From the NCBI RefSeq assembly GCF_007828035.1, contig NZ_VITV01000001.1, positions 868,001 to 932,000 of the forward strand: a stretch of 64,000 nt of DNA, in the 5' to 3' direction. The stretch comes from Nitrospirillum amazonense. GTDB taxonomy: Bacteria; Pseudomonadota; Alphaproteobacteria; Azospirillales; Azospirillaceae. The translations under genes were made by a program, and so were the position numbers. Below the pieces are notes generated by a model, which saw only the letters and a list, made by a program, of their open reading frames with translations, was not told the DNA's origin and did no database searches. Every line of letters begins with the position of its first letter. The first letter of the stretch is position 1. Of the stretch, positions 8,217-17,450 are shown piece after piece.

Positions 8217-9316
8217 AGGGCGGCGGCCTCCGGCGTCGCCGGCACGGCCAGCCAGGCCTTCACGCCGCCGTCGCTGACCTGCCCCAGCTGGCCGCCACAC
8301 TGTCGCGCCAGCTGTTCCAGCAGCAGGTGGCCCAGGCCGGTGGGGGCCGGGCGGAGATGATGGATGCCTTCAGTGCCGGAATCTTCTGCCGGCCCGGCCG
8401 TTGTTGCCGGGCTTTCGCCGTTGGGGGCGGGCGGCGGCAGGCCGACGCCGTCATCCTCCACCCGCAGCACCCATCGCTGTCCCTCCGTGCCCAGGCGCAC
8501 GGCCACGGTGCCGGGCCGCCCGGCGGGGAAGGCGTATTTCAGCGCGTTGGTCAGCAGCTCATTGGCCGCCAAACCCAGGGTCACGGCGGCCCGCTGCGGC
8601 AGCTTCAGGTCCTCCACCTCGACGGTGAAGGTGATGGGACGGCCGGCGACATGGGCGGCGGCCAGGTTTTCCACCAGTTGGCCCAGGAAGGCGCGGGCCG
8701 GCACGAAGGGCTCGCGCTGCAGCCGCTGCAGGCTGGAATAGACCAGGCCCAGCACCCGCACCCGTTCCCCCGCCTTGGCCAGTTCCCCCGCCTCCTTGGC
8801 ACCCGCCCGGCTTTCCGCCACCATCAACAGGCTGGACACGGACTGCAGGTCATTGCGGATGCGGTGATAGATTTCACGCAACAGCATGGCCTGCTGCTGT
8901 TCCCCCGCCGCCAGGGTGTCCAGGGCGTCGTGCAATGCTGCGATGATGGAAACCACCACCAGGCTGGTCACGACGAACAGGGCGGGGCCCGCCCAGCCCT
9001 TGGGCGGCAGGGCCGCCAGCCGGTCGGGCAGGGTGGCCAGCTGGTGCGGCCAAGGCATGCCGTCGTCGGCCGGTGCGAAGAAGGGCAGGGCCAGCGTCGT
9101 GCTCAGGACCACGGCCACCAGGCCGGGGCCGACCCCGAACCACAGCGTGCCCAGTACCAGGGCCGGGAAGAAATGCACGACGGGATAGCCGTCCAGCACG
9201 TCGTCCAGCGCGAGACGCACGCCGAACGCCAGGCACACCAGCAGGGCGGCCCCGGCATAGCGCACAGGCGCTGATCGCCGTCGCAGGGACAGGAAGGTGG
9301 TGATGAACGGCTTCAT
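8213..9316 (-). CDS. membrane HisKA_2-type sensor histidine kinase (orphan)
   Basis: Sensor kinase of 367 aa. Hydrophobic segments at about residues 20-40, 45-80 and 110-130 form a compact membrane sensor reminiscent of DUF4118 modules. The phosphoacceptor box is LLREIYHRIRNDLQSVSSLL (His about 151), the HisKA_2 pattern. The ATPase domain shows the N-box ANELLTNALKYAF (about 251-263), G1 EDDGVGLP and a final GLGHLLLEQLA G2 region. A Pro/Ala-rich insert sits between G1 and G2. No response regulator is encoded next to it. The small loop and lack of a periplasmic domain suggest it senses a membrane or intracellular cue. Confidence 0.85.
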   Translation of the reverse strand: MKPFITTFLSLRRRSAPVRYAGAALLVCLAFGVRLALDDVLDGYPVVHFFPALVLGTLWFGVGPGLVAVVLSTTLALPFFAPADDGMPWPHQLATLPDRLAALPPKGWAGPALFVVTSLVVVSIIAALHDALDTLAAGEQQQAMLLREIYHRIRNDLQSVSSLLMVAESRAGAKEAGELAKAGERVRVLGLVYSSLQRLQREPFVPARAFLGQLVENLAAAHVAGRPITFTVEVEDLKLPQRAAVTLGLAANELLTNALKYAFPAGRPGTVAVRLGTEGQRWVLRVEDDGVGLPPPAPNGESPATTAGPAEDSGTEGIHHLRPAPTGLGHLLLEQLARQCGGQLGQVSDGGVKAWLAVPATPEAAAL

Positions 9317-9766
9317 GGCGGCCGATCATACAGCCGCCTCGGCCGAACGCACTACTGCGGGTGGCTAGGATCGTTGGGGGTACAGCCGTTAGAAATGGAC
9401 CAGGGCCGGATCTTCCGACCGGCCGGCCATCATCTGGCCGCCGCACGCGCCACCCGCCATCTGCGGCGGGACGGACACGGCGGCATCGCTGTCATCGGCC
9501 AACGGGGTCTGGCCCACCAGGGCGCCACCCCGCAGCAGCCTAAGGTAAAGGGGCATCGGGGAGGGGTGAGGGCCAATGGGGGTCGAGGTCTTGCCAGGCA
9601 TAGGCTCTCTCCCTCTCTTGGGGTGGGCCGGCGACTGACGCGCGGCAACACCACGGGCTCCTTTATCTCTACAACCAAGGGTCTCATGGCCCCCGAGTCG
9701 CCGTCAATTGACGCCAAAGGTCAGTACTGGCCTATGCCTGGGCCCCGTTTCCCCGAAAAATCCTGC
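9317..9766. other. intergenic region, no convincing gene
   Basis: This stretch separates two minus-strand genes. Open frames on both strands are short, lack ribosome sites and have unusual composition. A 70-codon minus-strand frame (9389-9601) cannot be ruled out but has no family resemblance. I see no tRNA, strong hairpin with T-run, or repeat. Confidence 0.5.
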
Positions 9767-11206
9767 CTATTGGGGTAAGATTTTCCCTGGGTTCATGAGG
9801 TCGCGCGGATCCAGCAGGCGTTTCAAGCTTGCCATAAGATCGATTTCCAGGGGTGACCGCGCGCGTGCCAGTTCGTTGCGTTTCTTGTTGCCGATGCCGT
9901 GCTCGGCGCTGATCGACCCGTCCAGCTCCAGCACCACGTCGTGCACCGCCCGCATGATCCGCTCGCCCAGGGCCAGGAAGGCGTCGCGGTCGGCCGGATC
10001 GTCGCTGTCCGGCCGGGCAATATTGTAGTGGATGTTGCCGTCCCCCAGGTGGCCGAAGGGGTAGGGCCGGGCGCCGGGGCACAAGGCCGCCACCGCCCGG
10101 TCGGCCCGCTCGATGAACTGGGGAACGCGGCTGACCGGCACGGCGACGTCATGGTGCAGGGCGCCACCCACCTTGCGCCCGATCTCCGGCAGGCCCTCGC
10201 GCAGGCGCCACAGCTTCTGCCGCTGGTCGCCGCTGGCGGCCAGGGTGGCGTCGGTGGCCTCACCCGCGTCGATGGCCTCGGCCAGGGCCGCCTCCACCGT
10301 GTCGCGCAGGGCGTCGCCGGGAGTGCCGGCCGTCAGTTCCGTCAGGATGTACCAGGGGGACGGCTCCGACAGCGGGTCGTTCTGTTCACCCAGGTAGCGG
10401 GCGGCGCCGTCGATGGCAAAGCGCGGCATGATCTCGAAGGCCGAGACGGCATCGCCGCTGGCTTGGCGCAGGCGTTTCAGCAGGCGCAGGGCGGCGGTCA
10501 CGTCGGGTACCGCCACTAGCGCCGTTTCCATCTGGCGCGGCCGGGGCACCAGCGACAGGGTGGCGGCGGTGATGATGCCCAGCGTGCCCTCCGCACCCAG
10601 GAACAGGTGCTTCAGGTCATAGCCGGTGTTGTCCTTGCGCAGGCGGCGCAGGCCGTTCCACACCCGCCCGTCGGGCAGCACCACCTCCAGCCCCAGCACC
10701 TGGGCGCGGGCGTTGCCGTAGCGCAGGGTCAGGATGCCGCCGGCATTGGTCGACAGGTTGCCGCCAATGGTGCAACTGCCCTCGGCGCCCAGGCTCAGGG
10801 GGAACATCAGGTCCACGTCGTTGGCGGCCTGCTGCACCGTGGCCAGGATCACGCCCGCCTCCACCGTCATGGTGTGGTCCAGGGGATCGACCTCGCGAAC
10901 GCGGTTCAGGCGCCCCAGGTTCAGCAGCAGGCTGCCCTCGGCCGCCAGGGCACCCCCCACCAGGCCGGTGTTGCCGCCCTGGGGCACCAGGGCGATGCCC
11001 GCCTCCGCCGTCAGGCGCACCACGGCCGCCACTTCTTGCGTGCTGGAGGGGCGCAGCAGGGCCAGCGGCGTGCTGACGGCGTTGCCGCGTGCCTCCGTCA
11101 GGTAGGGGGCCTGCGCGTCCGTATCGGTGATGTAGCCGCCGGGCCCCAGCAAGTCGGACAGGGATTTCAGGCAGGCCAGGGCGGATTCGGAAAGGCGGAC
11201 GCTCAT
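9767..11206 (-). CDS. FAD-binding 2-hydroxyacid dehydrogenase (GlcD / D-2-hydroxyglutarate dehydrogenase type)
   Basis: A 479-residue flavoprotein of the vanillyl-alcohol-oxidase/GlcD superfamily, which oxidises a D-2-hydroxyacid (lactate, glycolate or 2-hydroxyglutarate) to the keto acid. The FAD-binding half shows VPQGGNTGLVGGAL, the LSLGAEGSCTIGGNLSTNAGG segment and FLGAEGTLGIITAATL. The C-terminal substrate cap has the metal-site pattern PFGHLGDGNIHYN, and SAEHGIGNKKR is the expected closing motif. Its ATG overlaps the stop of the upstream DinB gene by 4 bp (ATGA), indicating translational coupling. The exact substrate is not decidable by eye. Confidence 0.88.
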   Translation of the reverse strand: MSVRLSESALACLKSLSDLLGPGGYITDTDAQAPYLTEARGNAVSTPLALLRPSSTQEVAAVVRLTAEAGIALVPQGGNTGLVGGALAAEGSLLLNLGRLNRVREVDPLDHTMTVEAGVILATVQQAANDVDLMFPLSLGAEGSCTIGGNLSTNAGGILTLRYGNARAQVLGLEVVLPDGRVWNGLRRLRKDNTGYDLKHLFLGAEGTLGIITAATLSLVPRPRQMETALVAVPDVTAALRLLKRLRQASGDAVSAFEIMPRFAIDGAARYLGEQNDPLSEPSPWYILTELTAGTPGDALRDTVEAALAEAIDAGEATDATLAASGDQRQKLWRLREGLPEIGRKVGGALHHDVAVPVSRVPQFIERADRAVAALCPGARPYPFGHLGDGNIHYNIARPDSDDPADRDAFLALGERIMRAVHDVVLELDGSISAEHGIGNKKRNELARARSPLEIDLMASLKRLLDPRDLMNPGKILPQ

Positions 11207-11742
11207 GGGGCTTCATCCGGAATCAGGGCCACCAGGTCGGTGATGCCCACGTCCTGGCCGGCCTGGGTCAGCAGGGTGGTGACCTGGCCGCGGTGATGGG
11301 TCTGGTGGTTGAAGAAATGTACGATCAGGTCGCCGAAGCGGCGGGCGCAGGCTGTGCCGGTGCTGCTGGTGTAGGCCAGCACGTGGTTCAGGTCGCAGGG
11401 GCGGATGCAGGCCGCCCACTGGCCGATGGCCGTGTCCATCACCTGGCGATCTGCCGCCAGGCTGGCCAGGTCGGCATACAGCGCCTCATCCAGGCGGGTG
11501 GGTGGCGGCAGGGCCATCACCGGGTCCAGGGTGGTATAACCGGCGGGGTGGGTGCGGAAACGGCGCAGCCACAGCAGGTCGGCCACCATCAGATGGTTCA
11601 GCGTGCCCAGGATGGAGCGGAAGAAGGCCCCCCGGTCGGCGGTCAGGGCCTCGGCCGGCAGGCGCGCCGCCGCCTCCAGCACCTTGGCGTTCATCCAGGC
11701 GTTGTACTGGGCCAGCAGGACGATGTGCCGGGGATCGGCCAT
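11203..11742 (-). CDS. DinB-family metalloprotein
   Basis: A 179-aa four-helix-bundle protein of the DinB/YfiT superfamily. The three metal-binding His positions are visible: LGTLNHLMVADLLWL (H50) and FFNHQTHHRGQ (H146, H150). Family members act as thiol-dependent S-transferases or isomerases using bacillithiol, mycothiol or glutathione, although most are untested. It is the promoter-proximal gene of a two-gene operon with the FAD oxidoreductase downstream, with a 4-bp overlap. Confidence 0.85.
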   Translation of the reverse strand: MADPRHIVLLAQYNAWMNAKVLEAAARLPAEALTADRGAFFRSILGTLNHLMVADLLWLRRFRTHPAGYTTLDPVMALPPPTRLDEALYADLASLAADRQVMDTAIGQWAACIRPCDLNHVLAYTSSTGTACARRFGDLIVHFFNHQTHHRGQVTTLLTQAGQDVGITDLVALIPDEAP

Positions 11743-11843
11743 GGGCGGGACCTCGGGGAAGCCAGGGGCGTTTGGCGCCAGAGTGTCCGCTCCCGCCCGC
11801 TGTGATCAAGTGCTAACGGTGTGGTTCGTTAACCGGTTCCGTT

Positions 11844-12806
11844 TCAGGGCCGGGGCGCCGCCGCCCGGCGCAGGCGGTCATTGATGGCCAGGCCCAGGCC
11901 CACCTCGGGGATGGCCATGACGGCGATGCCGCTGAGACCGGGCTTGTCCAGCTTGCGCAGCATGGCGAACAGGTTGGCGGCGGCCTCGTTCAAATCGCCG
12001 GAGGGCGACAGGTTCAGCCGCTCCGCCCCGCCCAGGACGAAGCGGTCGGGGCCGAAGCCCAGCAGCGCTTCATCCTTGGCGGCGTTCAGCGCGTTCAGCC
12101 GCACCGGCAGGCCCGGGGCGTAGTGGCTTTCCAGCATGCCGGGCGCTTTTATGCCCGTGCCCGGGGTCGCTGCGCGCTTAATGGGGCCCAGCACGGCCTC
12201 GATTTCCTCCGGCGTGATGGAACCGGGGCGCAGCAGCACCGGGTGCGCGCCCGACAGGTCCAGCACGGTGGACTCCAACCCCACCGGGCAGCGGCCGTCG
12301 GCCAGGATCAGGGCCAGGCGGCCGCCGCCGCCATCGGGGAATTCCTCGCGCACATGAACGGGCGCGGTGGGGCTGACGTGGCCGGACCGGTTGGCGCTGG
12401 GGGCGGCGATGGGTCGGCCGCTGGCTTGCAGCAGGGCGCGGGCGGTGGGATGGCGCGGCACCCGCACCGCCACCGTGTCCAGCCCCGCGCTGACCAGCAG
12501 CGACAGGGCGGCATCCGCCCGCCGGGGCAGGACCAGGGTCAGCGGGCCGGGCCAATACAGGTCGGCCATCTGGTGCGCCCGCTCATCCATCACGGCGTAG
12601 CGCTCCACCGCCTCCACGTCCGGCAGGTGGACGATCAGGGGGTTGAAGCTGGGGCGGCCCTTGGCGGCGAAGATGTCGGCCACCGCCTGGTCGTTGCCGG
12701 CGTCGCCGCCCAGGCCATAGACCGTCTCCGTCGGGAAGGCCACCAGCTTGCCCGCGGCCAGCGCCTGCGACGCGCGCTCCAGCGCCTCTTTGGTGGGCGG
12801 GGACAT
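11844..12806 (-). CDS. tsaC: L-threonylcarbamoyladenylate synthase (Sua5/TsaC)
   Basis: Makes threonylcarbamoyl-AMP from Thr, bicarbonate and ATP for the t6A37 tRNA modification. The YrdC core contains KLVAFPTETVYGLGGDA, RPSFNPLIVH, WPGPLTLVL, VAVRVPRHPTA and APSANRSGHVSPT; the C-terminal Sua5 domain follows from about residue 210 (PGMLESHYAPGLPVRL onward). From ATG 12806 the length is 320 aa, right for the two-domain Sua5 type. An upstream in-frame GTG at 12860 would add 18 residues but has no better ribosome site. It is divergent from the ParA gene. Confidence 0.92.
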   Translation of the reverse strand: MSPPTKEALERASQALAAGKLVAFPTETVYGLGGDAGNDQAVADIFAAKGRPSFNPLIVHLPDVEAVERYAVMDERAHQMADLYWPGPLTLVLPRRADAALSLLVSAGLDTVAVRVPRHPTARALLQASGRPIAAPSANRSGHVSPTAPVHVREEFPDGGGGRLALILADGRCPVGLESTVLDLSGAHPVLLRPGSITPEEIEAVLGPIKRAATPGTGIKAPGMLESHYAPGLPVRLNALNAAKDEALLGFGPDRFVLGGAERLNLSPSGDLNEAAANLFAMLRKLDKPGLSGIAVMAIPEVGLGLAINDRLRRAAAPRP

Positions 12807-12937
12807 GTCGGGGGCTGTATGGGACTCGGTCACGGGGCGGCACCTGGCAAAAGGGGTCACCTTATCTAGCCCACCCGTCCGCCCGGTCCAAGGGCACTGG
12901 CCGCAGGGCCGGCCTCCCCTTTTGGGGCATCACCCAT

Positions 12938-12950
12938 TGTGCACTGCACA
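12938..12950. promoter_or_regulatory. short inverted repeat in tsaC/parA divergent region
   Basis: TGTGC-ACT-GCACA lies between the divergent tsaC and ParA-like genes, 65 bp before the ParA start. It could be a binding site for a regulator or for ParA/partner, but with 5-bp arms it may be chance. Confidence 0.25.
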
Positions 12951-13014
12951 CTTGCCCGCCACCGTCGCCGGGTCCACACTGCCGGCCACGGTCATTCCTG
13001 AAGGGGGAGCCATC

Positions 13015-13683
13015 ATGGCGGGGCACGTCGTCACCATCGCGCAGCAGAAGGGCGGGGCGGGCAAGACCACGCTGGCCATCCAGCTGGCCGTGGCCTGGTC
13101 GCTGGCCGGGCTGCGTGTGGCGGTGGTGGATATCGACCCCCAGGGTAGCCTGACCGCCTGGTTCGGCCTGCGCGCCCAGGCCCTGGACGACCCCGGTCTG
13201 ACCCATATGCAGATCAACGGCTGGCGCACCCAGAAAGAGGTGGAACGCCTGGCGCGGGAACATGACGTGGTGGTGATCGACAGCCCCCCGCATGCCGAGA
13301 CGGAGGCGCGCATCGCCGTGCGCGTGGCCGACCTGGTGGTGGTGCCGGTGCAGCCCAGCCCCATGGACCTGTGGGCCACCCGCCCCACGCTGGAGATGGC
13401 CAAGGCGGAAAAGCGGGCGGTGCTGGTGGCGCTGAATCGCGTGCCGCCCCGCGCCAAGCTGGCGGACCGGCTGACGGAGGCGGTGGCGGGCCTGGGCGTG
13501 CCCATGGCCGAGGCCGCCATCGGCAACCGCGTCGGCTTCGCCGGCGCCATGATGGACGGCCTGTCGCTGCAGGAAACCGACCGCCGCGCCAAGGGGTCGG
13601 AGGAAATCGCCGCCCTGGCCGGCGAAATCCTGGCCCGGCTGGGCGGCACCCTCACGGCCGGAAATCGCAGCGCCAGCGCCTGA
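13015..13683 (+). CDS. solo ParA-family ATPase
   Basis: A 222-aa Walker-type ATPase. ATG 13015 follows AAGGGGGAG with good spacing; the frame is open upstream but not coding. The deviant Walker A is KGGAGKTT (residues 12-19), Walker A' VVDIDPQGS, and Walker B-like VVIDSPPHAE. It is the short ParA form without an N-terminal HTH, as used in protein or cargo positioning as well as in plasmid partition. No ParB gene or parS-like repeat is seen nearby, so chromosome partition is unlikely. The C-terminus (ETDRRAKGSEEIAALAGEIL) matches short ParAs from proteobacterial chromosomes. Confidence 0.88.
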   Translation: MAGHVVTIAQQKGGAGKTTLAIQLAVAWSLAGLRVAVVDIDPQGSLTAWFGLRAQALDDPGLTHMQINGWRTQKEVERLAREHDVVVIDSPPHAETEARIAVRVADLVVVPVQPSPMDLWATRPTLEMAKAEKRAVLVALNRVPPRAKLADRLTEAVAGLGVPMAEAAIGNRVGFAGAMMDGLSLQETDRRAKGSEEIAALAGEILARLGGTLTAGNRSASA

Positions 13684-13789
13684 GGCCGGGCCCTATCCGC
13701 GCGGGTGCCTTCATTGCACGGGACGCGCGCGGCGGTGTATACCCGACCAGCCGCCTGGGGGGCTTGGGCGGCGTTGGGTTGGGGTTGCC

Positions 13790-15052
13790 ATGCAAATCTT
13801 GTCGCGCCTGCTTTCGCGCCGTTCGCCCGCAACCGTGGAGGTGGTGGCGCCTGTTCTGCCGGACGTGGTCATCGCCGAACCGTTCCATGCCTTCATCCAT
13901 CGGCTGAACGCCATCACCGTGCCCGGTGACCTGCGCGCCATCCGCACCGGGCGGGCGCTGCAGGCCATCGTCATGGACGAGGCGGGGGCCCAGGTCCGGG
14001 TGGGGCAGATCACCCAGTCCGCTCCTGGCGTCGATCGCATCGCCTTCCCGGAATTCCCGGACGGGACGGGCCCCGCCTTCTGGCTGTTCGTGGTCGAAAC
14101 GTTGGGCGAGGCCGATCCTGCCCCCCTGGTGCCGGCGCTGCGCGCCTTGGCGGCCGGCTTGGGCCAGCGGCCGCTGCTGGCGGTGGGCTGCGAAGGCCCC
14201 CGCCTGGACCGCGCCCAGCTCAGCTTCGCCATGATCAGCGACGAGCCGCCGGCCGCCACCCTGCCGCCCCTGGACCAGCCGGTGGTGGACGGAAGCACGC
14301 TGTCGCCGGAACAGCGGCAATGGCGGGAAGAGGGGGTGGCCATCCTCAAGGGCTTCCTGTCCGACGATCTGCTGGATCCCTATATCGCCCGGCGCGAGCA
14401 GGTGGGCCGGCCGGGGGGCTGGCGCTCCCCCACGCCCTACATGCATGTGGAGGAGTTGCGGCGCATTTGCCTGCACCCGCCCCTGATGCGGGTGCTGAAC
14501 AGCCTGGTGGGGGAGGAGATGCTGCTGCACCTCAATCTCACCGGCTGGGTGTCCACCGAGCGTGACTGGCATCAGGACGAGTATCTCAGTCCGCCCTTCG
14601 TGAACAGCTGGTACGCGGCCGTGTGGATCGCGTTGGACCGCATCCACCCCGACGCCGGACCTTTCGAATACATTCCCGGTTCCCACCGCTGGCCCCTGCT
14701 GCGCGGCGCGCGCGTGCGCCAGTTCATGACGGATGAGGAACGGCGCCTGGCCGCCGTGACCGACAGCGGCTATGACGCCTGGCCCAGCGTCACCCAGGCC
14801 TATGTCGCGCCCATCGTGGAGGCGGAAATCGCCCGGCGCGGTGTCGAAAAGCGCGCCTTCCTGGCGGAAAAAGGCGATGTGCTCGTCTGGCACGGCCGCC
14901 TGATGCACCGCGGTTCCCCCGCGCGGCAGCCGGGATTGGAGCGGCGGTCGCTGATCGCCCACTACACCGGCGTGAACCACCGTCCCGACATGCCGGACCG
15001 CCGGGTCGAGGGTAGCGGGCAGTACGCCGTGTTCCACACCCCCCTGATATGA
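13790..15052 (+). CDS. phytanoyl-CoA dioxygenase (PhyH) family protein, copy 1
   Basis: A 420-residue Fe(II)/2-oxoglutarate-type dioxygenase. The C-terminal half holds the double-stranded beta-helix with the HxD pair in WHQDEYLSPPF (about H261, D263) and the distal His in WHGRLMHRGSP (about H373), followed by RRSLIAHYTGVNHRPDMP, which supplies an Arg for the 2-oxoglutarate carboxylate. The N-terminal ~150 residues are a less conserved domain starting MQILSRLLSRR. It is followed after 31 bp by a close paralogue. The substrate is unknown; homologues hydroxylate fatty acyl-CoAs, ectoine or small natural products. Confidence 0.82.
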   Translation: MQILSRLLSRRSPATVEVVAPVLPDVVIAEPFHAFIHRLNAITVPGDLRAIRTGRALQAIVMDEAGAQVRVGQITQSAPGVDRIAFPEFPDGTGPAFWLFVVETLGEADPAPLVPALRALAAGLGQRPLLAVGCEGPRLDRAQLSFAMISDEPPAATLPPLDQPVVDGSTLSPEQRQWREEGVAILKGFLSDDLLDPYIARREQVGRPGGWRSPTPYMHVEELRRICLHPPLMRVLNSLVGEEMLLHLNLTGWVSTERDWHQDEYLSPPFVNSWYAAVWIALDRIHPDAGPFEYIPGSHRWPLLRGARVRQFMTDEERRLAAVTDSGYDAWPSVTQAYVAPIVEAEIARRGVEKRAFLAEKGDVLVWHGRLMHRGSPARQPGLERRSLIAHYTGVNHRPDMPDRRVEGSGQYAVFHTPLI

Positions 15053-15083
15053 CCTCTCCCCACTCCATCAGCCGGCCTTCCCC

Positions 15084-16373
15084 ATGAACCTCCTGTCCCG
15101 CCTCCTCGGCCGCCGGCCGGAACCCGCCGCCGTCGCCACGCCGGCGGCCGCACTTCCGCCGCTGCTGATCGTGGAGCGGGTGGTGACGCGGGTGGCCAAC
15201 CTGGAAATCGTCGAGGTGGCAGGCGACGTCCGGGCCGGCCGGGCGGAGCGTAAGCTGCACGCCCTGCTGGTCGATGAGGCCACCGGCTTGGCGCGCCAGG
15301 GACCGCTGGTGTCGCGCACGCCGGATGGCCTGTTCGACGGCGATCTGCGCTGTGACCGAGTCACCGTGCCACCCTTCCCCGCAGGCTGCGGTCCCGTCTA
15401 TTGGCTGTTCGTGGCCGAGGCGGAAGAGGCGCCGGACGCCCAGGCACTGGCGCCCGCGCTGCTGGCCCTGGCGCGCACGCTGGGGGACCGGCCGCCCCTG
15501 GGCGCCCTCTGCTACGGCACGCCGCCGGACAGCAGCGGCGGCATCCGCTTTTCCATGTTGAGCGACCATCCCGATCCCCAAGGACTGCCGCCCCTGGACC
15601 AGCCGGTGGTGGACGAGGCCACCCTGACCCCCGAACAGCGGCAGTGGCGGCGCGAGGGCGTGGTCCTGCTCAAGGGCTTCCTCGGCGACGACCTGCTGGA
15701 TCCCTATATCAAGCGGCGCGAACAGGTGGATCGGGCGCTGGGCTGGATCACCCCCACCCCCTATATGCAGGTGGAGGAGTTGCGGCGCATCTGCCTGCAC
15801 CCGCCGCTGATGGCCATCATGAACAGTCTGATCGGGGAGGAGATGATGCTGCATCTTAACCTCACCGGCTGGGCCTCCACCGAGCGCAACTGGCACCAGG
15901 ACGAATATCTCAGCCCGCCCTTCGTCAATGGCTGGTACGCCGCGGTATGGATCGCCCTGGACCATATCGACCCGGACTCCGGGCCGTTCGAATACGTGCC
16001 TGGTTCCCATCGCTGGCCCTTGCTGCAGGGGGAGAAGGTGCGGCAGTTCATGTCCGCGGCGGAGCGCGACCGCGTCACCGGCACCACCGGCAGCGCCTCC
16101 TGGCCCCATTTGACGGAACGCTTCGTCACCCCCGCCATCGAGGCGGAGATCGCGGCCCAGGGGGTGGAAACGCGGCGTTTCCTGGGGGAAAAGGGCGACG
16201 TGCTGATTTGGCACGGCCGGCTGATGCACCGCGGCTCGGCGCCGAACCGCCCGGGTGTGGAGCGGCGGTCGCTGATCGGCCACTACACCGGCGTCAACCA
16301 TCGCCCGGACATGCCCAACCGGCGGTTCGACCATGGCGGGCACTATGCCGTGTTCGACTATCCGCTGAAGTAG
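15084..16373 (+). CDS. phytanoyl-CoA dioxygenase (PhyH) family protein, copy 2
   Basis: A 429-residue paralogue of the preceding gene, alike from its first residues (MNLLSRLLGRR) to its end. The metal site is kept: WHQDEYLSPPF supplies His and Asp, WHGRLMHRGSA the distal His, then ERRSLIGHYTGVNHRPDMP. The C-terminal two thirds are nearly identical between the copies and the N-terminal third diverges, so the copies arose by tandem duplication followed by N-terminal drift. Both genes probably share one transcript. Whether they act on two related substrates or as a heteromer cannot be told from sequence. Confidence 0.82.
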   Translation: MNLLSRLLGRRPEPAAVATPAAALPPLLIVERVVTRVANLEIVEVAGDVRAGRAERKLHALLVDEATGLARQGPLVSRTPDGLFDGDLRCDRVTVPPFPAGCGPVYWLFVAEAEEAPDAQALAPALLALARTLGDRPPLGALCYGTPPDSSGGIRFSMLSDHPDPQGLPPLDQPVVDEATLTPEQRQWRREGVVLLKGFLGDDLLDPYIKRREQVDRALGWITPTPYMQVEELRRICLHPPLMAIMNSLIGEEMMLHLNLTGWASTERNWHQDEYLSPPFVNGWYAAVWIALDHIDPDSGPFEYVPGSHRWPLLQGEKVRQFMSAAERDRVTGTTGSASWPHLTERFVTPAIEAEIAAQGVETRRFLGEKGDVLIWHGRLMHRGSAPNRPGVERRSLIGHYTGVNHRPDMPNRRFDHGGHYAVFDYPLK

Positions 16374-16473
16374 GTGCTGGCGGACCGGGACGCCCACGCG
16401 CCGGGCGCCGGGCCTCCCCAGCCGGGATGATCTGTGCCAAGCTGGCCGGCAGCCGCGCTGCCGGGGCCCGTCC

Positions 16474-17373
16474 ATGACCGTTCCGTCCTCCCGTCTGCTG
16501 TCCATCCGCCGCCATGACGGCCTGCGGGACGCCTGGCATGTGGCCAGCCTGGCGCCCCCACCGGCGCTGTCGGGCCTGGTGGACGGCTATGCCGACTATC
16601 GCGAGCGGACCAGTTTCACCACCCGCCGGGAACTGCCCCACGCCCAGGCCGTGCTGATCGTCAACCTGGCGGAACCGATCGGCATCGTGGGCGGCGACGG
16701 GCGACCGATCACCCTGCGGGCCGGCGAGGGCTTCGTGGCTGGTGCCCACTTGGCGCCGGCGCTGTCCCGGTCGGGTGGCACCCAGGCGGGGATGCATGTC
16801 TTCCTGTCGCTCTCCAGCCTGCGGCGCCTGCTGGGCTGCCCGCTGACGGATCTGGTCGACCGCGTGGTGCCCCTGGACGCTGTCCTGGGGCCGGCGGGGA
16901 CGCGGCTGGGCCAGGCGCTGGCGGAGGCGTCGGACGGGACCGGCCGCATGGCCGCGCTGGACGACGCGCTGACCCGCCGCTTCGCCGCCATGCCCGCCCT
17001 GCCGGGGGCCCAGGCGCACGCGCTGGCCCTGCTGCGCGACCGGCCCGACCTGGACATCGCGGACATCGCGCGGGACATCGGGTGGAGCGCCAAGCACTTT
17101 GCCAATCGTGTGAAGGACGCGCTTGGCGTGGGGCCGCGTACCTACCGCCGCCTGATGCGGTTCGAGGCACTGACCAAGCGGCTGGGGACCGGGCCGCCGG
17201 ACGAGGGCAGCGGCGGCTGGGCCGGCATCGCCATCGATGCCGGCTATTGCGACCAGTCGCATATGATCCGGGAATTTCGGGAGTTCGCCGGGCTGACGCC
17301 GGGGCAATACCTGGCCCGGTCCCTTCCGGACGGCGGCGGGCTGGTGGAAGCCGGGGTGGTGGAGGTTATTTAG
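16474..17373 (+). CDS. AraC-family transcriptional regulator
   Basis: A 299-aa regulator with a sensor half (about 1-180) and a C-terminal AraC HTH pair: LDIADIARDIGWSAKHFANRVKDALGVGPRTY as the first HTH and AIDAGYCDQSHMIREFREFAGLTPGQYL as the second, which matches the AraC signature. It lies 78 bp upstream of the VOC gene on the same strand and 100 bp after the PhyH pair. It may control either neighbour. The effector is unknown. Confidence 0.85.
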   Translation: MTVPSSRLLSIRRHDGLRDAWHVASLAPPPALSGLVDGYADYRERTSFTTRRELPHAQAVLIVNLAEPIGIVGGDGRPITLRAGEGFVAGAHLAPALSRSGGTQAGMHVFLSLSSLRRLLGCPLTDLVDRVVPLDAVLGPAGTRLGQALAEASDGTGRMAALDDALTRRFAAMPALPGAQAHALALLRDRPDLDIADIARDIGWSAKHFANRVKDALGVGPRTYRRLMRFEALTKRLGTGPPDEGSGGWAGIAIDAGYCDQSHMIREFREFAGLTPGQYLARSLPDGGGLVEAGVVEVI

Positions 17374-17450
17374 ATCCAATCCAGGCCGCGCCGTCCGGCC
17401 CTATGGTCGGGCCAGCGGCATCGTCGCCGCCTGACAGGAGACTGAGCCCC

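Noticed and set aside
6984-8300. Continuation of the acyl-CoA dehydrogenase frame upstream of ATG 6983
   Set aside because: The extra sequence is antisense to the transglycosylase gene and does not resemble any acyl-CoA dehydrogenase N-terminus; MTYQAPLKEIRF is the family start.
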